Shown here: positions 59,544 through 64,000 of the stretch, piece after piece
How the letters are laid out: each line of letters begins with the position of its first letter
How positions within the stretch are numbered: position 1 is the first letter of the stretch
Assembly (NCBI RefSeq): GCF_039541075.1
Contig: NZ_BAABFN010000001.1
Span: 806,001-870,000, forward strand
Length of the DNA stretch: 64,000 nucleotides
Reading direction: 5' to 3'
Origin: Compostibacter hankyongensis
Lineage (GTDB): Bacteria > Bacteroidota > Bacteroidia > Chitinophagales > Chitinophagaceae
Notes under the pieces: model-generated
The model's database searches: none
Told to the model about the DNA's origin: nothing
Seen by the model: the letters and a program-made list of their open reading frames with translations, nothing else
Program-made: the position numbers and the translations under genes

Positions 59544-60767
59544 ATGAATATACTTAAACATAAAAATATCGTTTGCCGGTGTCGGGTGGCCGTTGTAATG
59601 GTTGGCTTGGCCCTGGTCTTGTTGCCGGCCTGTAAGCAGGATAGCCCCAGAGGATTTCTGGAGCACGACAATACGGTACCGGGCGCGGTCAGTAACGTCA
59701 GTATAGTGCCGCTCAGCGGAGCCGCAAAGATCAGCTACGATCTGCCGGAAGACCTGGATCTACTGTATGTGGAGGCTAATTATGAGATCCGCCCGGGAGT
59801 AAAGGAGCAGGTAAAGGCTTCCTTTTTTGATCACTCCCTGACGGTCCAGGGATTCGGGGATACCATTGAATATCCCGTAGCGCTTTATGCCGTAGACCGG
59901 AGCGGAAACAAGTCACAACCGGTGACGGTTAATGTAAAGCCGCTTCTTTCCGCAGTACAACAGACTTCTGACTCCTTGTCGTTTTCGGAGGACTTTGGCG
60001 GTATATACGCGACTTTCCAGAATAAATCCATGTCCAATATTGTCATTACCCTGTCCATAAAAGACAGCCTGGGTGATTGGATGGATTATGATAAATATTA
60101 TACAAGCCTGTCCGGTGGCAGCTTCTCTATGCGTGGATTGCCGCCCGTTCCGACCACGTTCGGCATGTTTGTCCAGGACCGGTGGGACAATTATTCAGAT
60201 ACGCTTATCAAACAGCTTACCCCCCTTTTTGAAAAGGAGCTTGAAAAATCCAAGTTCAAGAATCTTATGTTGCCGGGAGATGCTGAAAATATATGGGACT
60301 GGGCCAAGCTCTGGGACAACAAGATGGGACCGACAGACCGGAGCGGCTGGCGCTCGGATGCAAAAGACGGTCTTCCTGTGTCCTTTACCATGGACCTTGG
60401 CGTTACTGCCCGTCTGAGCCGTTTCCGGATATGGCAAGTGCATGACGGCAGGGAATACACCTCAAGTAATTTTAAACAGTTTGAAATATGGGGAAGCGCT
60501 ACTCCGCCCAGCGGAGACGGGAGTTGGGACGGATGGACCCTGCTTAAGGAATGCGAGGTGAAGAAGCCTTCCGGTCCCGGTCCGGATCTCACAGACGATG
60601 ATATCGCCACAGCAGCGGCCGGAGATGAATTTGTGCTGCCCCTGGATGTTCCGGCAGCAAGGTACATACGGTTTAAGGTCATTTCCACCTTTGCATCGCC
60701 TCCCAATTCCGAGAATGCGGGGGCCTGGGTGACCGAGGTTTCTTTCTGGGGACAGGACCAACCTTAA
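59544..60767 (+). CDS. Putative surface glycan-binding lipoprotein (DUF4959/DUF5126/DUF5000-like), copy 1
   Basis: Lipoprotein of 407 residues with signal VAVVMVGLALVLLPACKQDS (lipidated Cys in LPAC). Three regions follow: an immunoglobulin-like start (PGAVSNVSIVPLSGAAKISY), a middle beta domain and a C-terminal discoidin-like sequence (FTMDLGVTARLSRFRIWQVH to YIRFKVISTF and VTEVSFWGQDQP). This architecture is known for PUL surface glycan-binding proteins. The ATG at 59544 is chosen because earlier ATG codons overlap SusD. Its C-terminal half resembles the next gene. Confidence 0.83.
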   Translation: MNILKHKNIVCRCRVAVVMVGLALVLLPACKQDSPRGFLEHDNTVPGAVSNVSIVPLSGAAKISYDLPEDLDLLYVEANYEIRPGVKEQVKASFFDHSLTVQGFGDTIEYPVALYAVDRSGNKSQPVTVNVKPLLSAVQQTSDSLSFSEDFGGIYATFQNKSMSNIVITLSIKDSLGDWMDYDKYYTSLSGGSFSMRGLPPVPTTFGMFVQDRWDNYSDTLIKQLTPLFEKELEKSKFKNLMLPGDAENIWDWAKLWDNKMGPTDRSGWRSDAKDGLPVSFTMDLGVTARLSRFRIWQVHDGREYTSSNFKQFEIWGSATPPSGDGSWDGWTLLKECEVKKPSGPGPDLTDDDIATAAAGDEFVLPLDVPAARYIRFKVISTFASPPNSENAGAWVTEVSFWGQDQP

Positions 60768-60810
60768 TCTGCGATTTTTAAAGCACAATAACCATTAGCT
60801 TACAAAAAAG

Positions 60811-62046
60811 ATGATAATGACAACTTCAATATATCGCAGATTATTTCCGCTCCTCGCTGCGCTAATCTGCGGGCTATCCGCTTGCAGCAAAATGGACGCT
60901 ACCTATGAAGGATTTCTCAAGGGCGGTGAGCATATTTACCGGGAATTGCCAGACTCTATACAGGTATTCCCGGGGCATAACCGTATAAAGATATCCTGGC
61001 AGCTATTGGCGAATCCGGCTATTGTAAAAGGGAAGATATTCTGGAACAATGGTAAGGATTCCGTCGAGGTACCGGTAAGTCAGGCTTCCGGAAAGATGAA
61101 ACTTAGCGCGGTTATCAACAGTCTGGATGAAGGCTCTTATACCTTTGAGATCTATACTTATGATAAAGCCGGAAATGCCTCCATACCTGTAGACACTACG
61201 GGAAATGTTTATGGCGACGCCTATATCAGCTCGCTTGCCAACCGCTTGATACAGAACGCCTCTATTGTGGGGGATAAGGTGAAGATACTCTGGTATAAAG
61301 CACCGGAGGGAAGGGTGCTGGGCACGGAACTGTCTTTCACAGACCAGGACGGGGATACCCACCTCATGGAAGTGCCGACAGATAGCGATACTACCACGTT
61401 CAATATTCATCCGCAAGGAGATTCGTTGAAGTACCGGACCCTTTATATTCCAGATTCCCTTGCAATAGATACATTTTATACTGCTTATCAATCATTGAAG
61501 CTGGAGCCGCCAATTCCATTGGAGCTGAACAAGAGCGGGTTCAGCGAATTCCCGCTTCCTACCGACGCTGCTTTGTACAGCGCCACAACTGTAATGCCCA
61601 ATCTTTGGGATAATGATCCGGCTACTTTTTATGAAACCAAAAAAGGTTCGGGTAGCCCCCACTGGTTCACCTTTGATATGGGGGTAACCGCTTCGCTGGA
61701 CCACTATACTTTATGGCAGCGGGGAAATCCGACAAGCTTGTTTTATGCCAATTCGAGCCCGAGAAAATGGGAGATATGGGGCAGTAACGATCCTAACCCC
61801 GATGGGAGCTGGGATGATTCCTGGACGCTGCTGGGTAGCTTTGAATCTGTGAAGCCATCCGGCCAGCCTTTGAATACAAATACCGATGAGGATATTGCGC
61901 AGGCCCAGGCGGGAGATGCATTTGCTTTTCCTGCTCCTACGAAGCCTGTGCGATATCTACGTATCAAGATATTGCAAACATGGGATCCCGGCGGTTCCGA
62001 TCATGCATTCATTTCAGACATTACGCTTTACGGAACAGCAGAATAG
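60811..62046 (+). CDS. Putative surface glycan-binding lipoprotein (DUF4998/DUF5000-like), copy 2
   Basis: Lipoprotein of 411 residues with lipobox CGLSAC. An N-terminal region (YEGFLKGGEHIYRELPDSIQ, VFPGHNRIKISWQLL) resembles DUF4998. A C-terminal discoidin-like domain (WFTFDMGVTASLDHYTLWQR, KWEIWGSNDPNPDGSWDDSW, VRYLRIKILQTWDPGG) follows. It shares the C-terminal discoidin-like layout of copy 1 but has a different N-terminal half. Expected on the cell surface next to SusC/SusD. The start ATG at 60811 could move to 60817. Confidence 0.82.
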   Translation: MIMTTSIYRRLFPLLAALICGLSACSKMDATYEGFLKGGEHIYRELPDSIQVFPGHNRIKISWQLLANPAIVKGKIFWNNGKDSVEVPVSQASGKMKLSAVINSLDEGSYTFEIYTYDKAGNASIPVDTTGNVYGDAYISSLANRLIQNASIVGDKVKILWYKAPEGRVLGTELSFTDQDGDTHLMEVPTDSDTTTFNIHPQGDSLKYRTLYIPDSLAIDTFYTAYQSLKLEPPIPLELNKSGFSEFPLPTDAALYSATTVMPNLWDNDPATFYETKKGSGSPHWFTFDMGVTASLDHYTLWQRGNPTSLFYANSSPRKWEIWGSNDPNPDGSWDDSWTLLGSFESVKPSGQPLNTNTDEDIAQAQAGDAFAFPAPTKPVRYLRIKILQTWDPGGSDHAFISDITLYGTAE

Positions 62047-62059
62047 ACCGAAAAGAGGA

Positions 62060-64000
62060 ATGATGGACCATAAAAACAGAAATATAAAAAGTGTTATACT
62101 GCTAACCTGCACGCTAAGTCTGGTGTTGACGATCTCCGGTATGGCAGTATCGGCGGTTGCAGAACAAGCGAATAATACAATAGTCTTGTCGAAGGATGTT
62201 CAACATAATAGGACGGATAGCGTTAAGCCCATAGACTGGTCCCGTTTTAAGAAGGATACCACGCAGGACGGCGCGTCGCTGCGGTTGAAGCATATTCTTC
62301 TGAATGCCATCCGGTACAACTTCACCGTATGGTATGCGGAGAAGTTTGCCTCGCAGACCGGCGAGTACCTCGATCTGGGAGGGATCAGGCCTCCGGTATG
62401 CGCCGCATTGGCTTTGGCCACGGCGGTCCGGTTCGGGATATATGACGCTTCGGTAGCGGGTCTAACCGAAAAGGAAGCGGTAAAAAGGGCCGTCAGGATC
62501 ATCGCATCAGCAGCATATTCCCATAAAGCAAACACTCCCAAAGGGTGGGGGAACGACTGGCAGACAGCCATGTGGGCCAATCTGGCCGGCACTGCCGCCT
62601 GGCTGCTGTGGGATGAGCTTTCTGCCACCGATCGGGAATTAGTCCGGAAAATGGTGGAATATGAAGCCGATCGTTTTCTGACCTATGAAGTGCCCTATTG
62701 CGTGGACGACTCCGGTAATATAAAATATCGTGGAGATACCAAAGCGGAAGAGAATGCCTGGAATTCAGGCGTCCTGCAGCTGGCCACCGCCATGATGCCG
62801 GATCATGTAAACCGGAATGTCTGGATGGACAAGAACATCGAGCTCATGATCTCGGCCTATGCCAGGCCCGATGATCTTGCCAGTACGAAAATGCTGCACG
62901 GCCGGCAGGTGAAAGACTGGCTTAAAGGATCCAATGCGTATGATGAAGGTACGGTGGTCAATCATTCCATCATCCATCCGGATTATATGACTTCCATAGG
63001 GCAGGTAGTGAACGCCCCCTTTCCGTACACCCTTGCCGGGATGACTACCCCTGCAGCGGCGCTTTTCAATGCGGACTATGTGTATAAGTCACTGGTTGAC
63101 CTGAACTTCAAAAGCCCTCCTTACCGCGCCCCGGGAGGGACCATATATCAGGATGGTTCCCCGGATATCTATTATCCCCAGGGGAATGACTGGGGTACCC
63201 ACAGGAGGATGAATTTTGCCATGATAGATGTATATGCGGATGTGCTGGGATTTGACAATCTCGTTACGCAAAAAGGGGCTTACTGGGAACGCTATCATGA
63301 CCAGATGGTCCTGGATATGCAAAGCCGGCATGCTGACGGCAGAACGTATTCAGCGCGTTCGGAAGATACCAATGCCGGAAGGGAGCAATGGGTAGCCCTG
63401 CTGGCAGCAAGGGCCTATGAGGCGATGTGGCTGAAACATCAGCATAAAATGACATTCTCCAATGAACCTTATACCTGTTTGTGGCCCGCTGGATGGAAGG
63501 GGGAATCCATAGGCGGCGCGGCTGGCTCCTGCCGTTATTCGGGTAATCGTTTTAAAATCGAAGGAGCCGGAAGTATCAAAGGCGCCGCTGATAAGGTGAA
63601 ATATATTTACCGTCAGATACGCGGAGATGCGACGATCAGCGTGAGGATTGACTCGATGGAAGGGGCGGATGAAAAAGCCATTGCCGGTATTATGTTCAGA
63701 GCGGACCTCGATGACGATGCACAGGAAATATGCATCGGCTATACCGCTGCGGGCCGGATCAGCATAAGCTATCGTAGTAAAAAAGGAGAAGATACGCACA
63801 GGGAGGAGATACCGATAGCGGCCGGCCATCATTTGCCGGTCCGGCTTAAGCTCGAGAGGCGCGGAGGTGAGATAAAGGGATATTATGCTCCGGACGGTGT
63901 GCAATGGAAGCTTGTCGCCACCCGGGTTATTACAGCAGATCCGGTTGATGAGGGAAACAGCATGGGGCTGATGACCGTACCTGATCAGGCAAATACTTCC
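62060..64000 (+). CDS. Large secreted enzyme of unrecognised family, 3' end outside the window
   Basis: Open from ATG 62060 (or 62063) to the window edge, at least 647 codons. A signal peptide (SVILLTCTLSLVLTISGMAV) is followed by a long helical region (about residues 60-470) with alternating helices, as in alpha/alpha-toroid lyases and hydrolases. Possible active-site segments are VVNHSIIHPDYMTSIG (N301, H302, H306, Y309) and YPQGNDWGTHRRMNFAMIDV (D377, H381, R382, R383). From about residue 495 a concanavalin-like domain (FKIEGAGSIKGAADKVKYIY, IAGIMFRADLDDDAQEICIG) resembles DUF1349. I do not recognise the catalytic family, so lyase or hydrolase activity is inferred from fold and context only. 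Confidence 0.7.
   Translation, partial: MMDHKNRNIKSVILLTCTLSLVLTISGMAVSAVAEQANNTIVLSKDVQHNRTDSVKPIDWSRFKKDTTQDGASLRLKHILLNAIRYNFTVWYAEKFASQTGEYLDLGGIRPPVCAALALATAVRFGIYDASVAGLTEKEAVKRAVRIIASAAYSHKANTPKGWGNDWQTAMWANLAGTAAWLLWDELSATDRELVRKMVEYEADRFLTYEVPYCVDDSGNIKYRGDTKAEENAWNSGVLQLATAMMPDHVNRNVWMDKNIELMISAYARPDDLASTKMLHGRQVKDWLKGSNAYDEGTVVNHSIIHPDYMTSIGQVVNAPFPYTLAGMTTPAAALFNADYVYKSLVDLNFKSPPYRAPGGTIYQDGSPDIYYPQGNDWGTHRRMNFAMIDVYADVLGFDNLVTQKGAYWERYHDQMVLDMQSRHADGRTYSARSEDTNAGREQWVALLAARAYEAMWLKHQHKMTFSNEPYTCLWPAGWKGESIGGAAGSCRYSGNRFKIEGAGSIKGAADKVKYIYRQIRGDATISVRIDSMEGADEKAIAGIMFRADLDDDAQEICIGYTAAGRISISYRSKKGEDTHREEIPIAAGHHLPVRLKLERRGGEIKGYYAPDGVQWKLVATRVITADPVDEGNSMGLMTVPDQANTS

Noticed and set aside
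62200..62628. Minus-strand frame opposite the terminal PUL enzyme
   Set aside because: Antisense to a long continuous plus-strand frame with a signal peptide; no domain signature.

Overview
The window looks like part of a chromosome from a Bacteroidota species, most likely a Chitinophagaceae-type member. Supporting evidence is the TAnnTTTG -7 promoter elements, tandem SusC/SusD pairs, a PorD-like type IX secretion accessory protein, DUF4296 and DUF5000-type lipoproteins, the futalosine menaquinone genes mqnB/mqnD, and a division cluster whose transpeptidase carries a PASTA domain. The genus cannot be fixed from the sequence alone. No tRNA, rRNA, IS element, prophage or CRISPR array was recognised.

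Layout. (1) Positions 1-14666, minus strand: an almost complete division and cell wall cluster in the order mraZ-rsmH-ftsL-ftsI-murE-mraY-murD-ftsW-murG-murC-ftsQ-ftsA-ftsZ (ftsZ cut by the window edge). murF and ddl are absent. (2) 14667-14973: a 307-base divergent spacer with MraZ-type operator repeats and a cluster of DnaA boxes. (3) 14974-19104, plus strand: bamD, rpoZ, coaBC, porD and a DUF4296 lipoprotein. (4) 19147-27128: a two-component system and a TolC/RND/membrane-fusion efflux operon. Each is preceded by the same 11-base-period direct repeat at the same distance from its promoter, so they look like one autoregulated system. (5) 27168-42622: housekeeping genes mqnD, mqnB, prs, rplY, pth, a FAH-family gene, rpsT, the 2-oxoglutarate dehydrogenase E1 and E2 genes, an RsmB-like methyltransferase, mnmA, a flavin monooxygenase and an AsmA-like protein. 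(6) 42619-64000: a polysaccharide utilisation locus (PUL). A LacI-type regulator diverges from a sodium/solute symporter, an unusual FAD oxidoreductase, SusC/SusD pair 1, a GH16 hydrolase, SusC/SusD pair 2, two surface glycan-binding lipoproteins and a large secreted enzyme of unrecognised family that runs off the window.

Four intergenic islands (12584-12860, 35392-35609, 38466-38705, 52722-53016) are mosaics of the same short, mostly heptad-periodic words in both orientations. They contain no gene and match no mobile element I know.

The PUL can be read as a pathway: surface capture by SusD and DUF5000 lipoproteins, cleavage by GH16 and the terminal enzyme, TonB-dependent import by two SusC porins, inner-membrane uptake by the symporter, cytoplasmic oxidation by the FAD enzyme, and control by the LacI-type regulator through two perfect palindromes. 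The substrate cannot be named from sequence alone.
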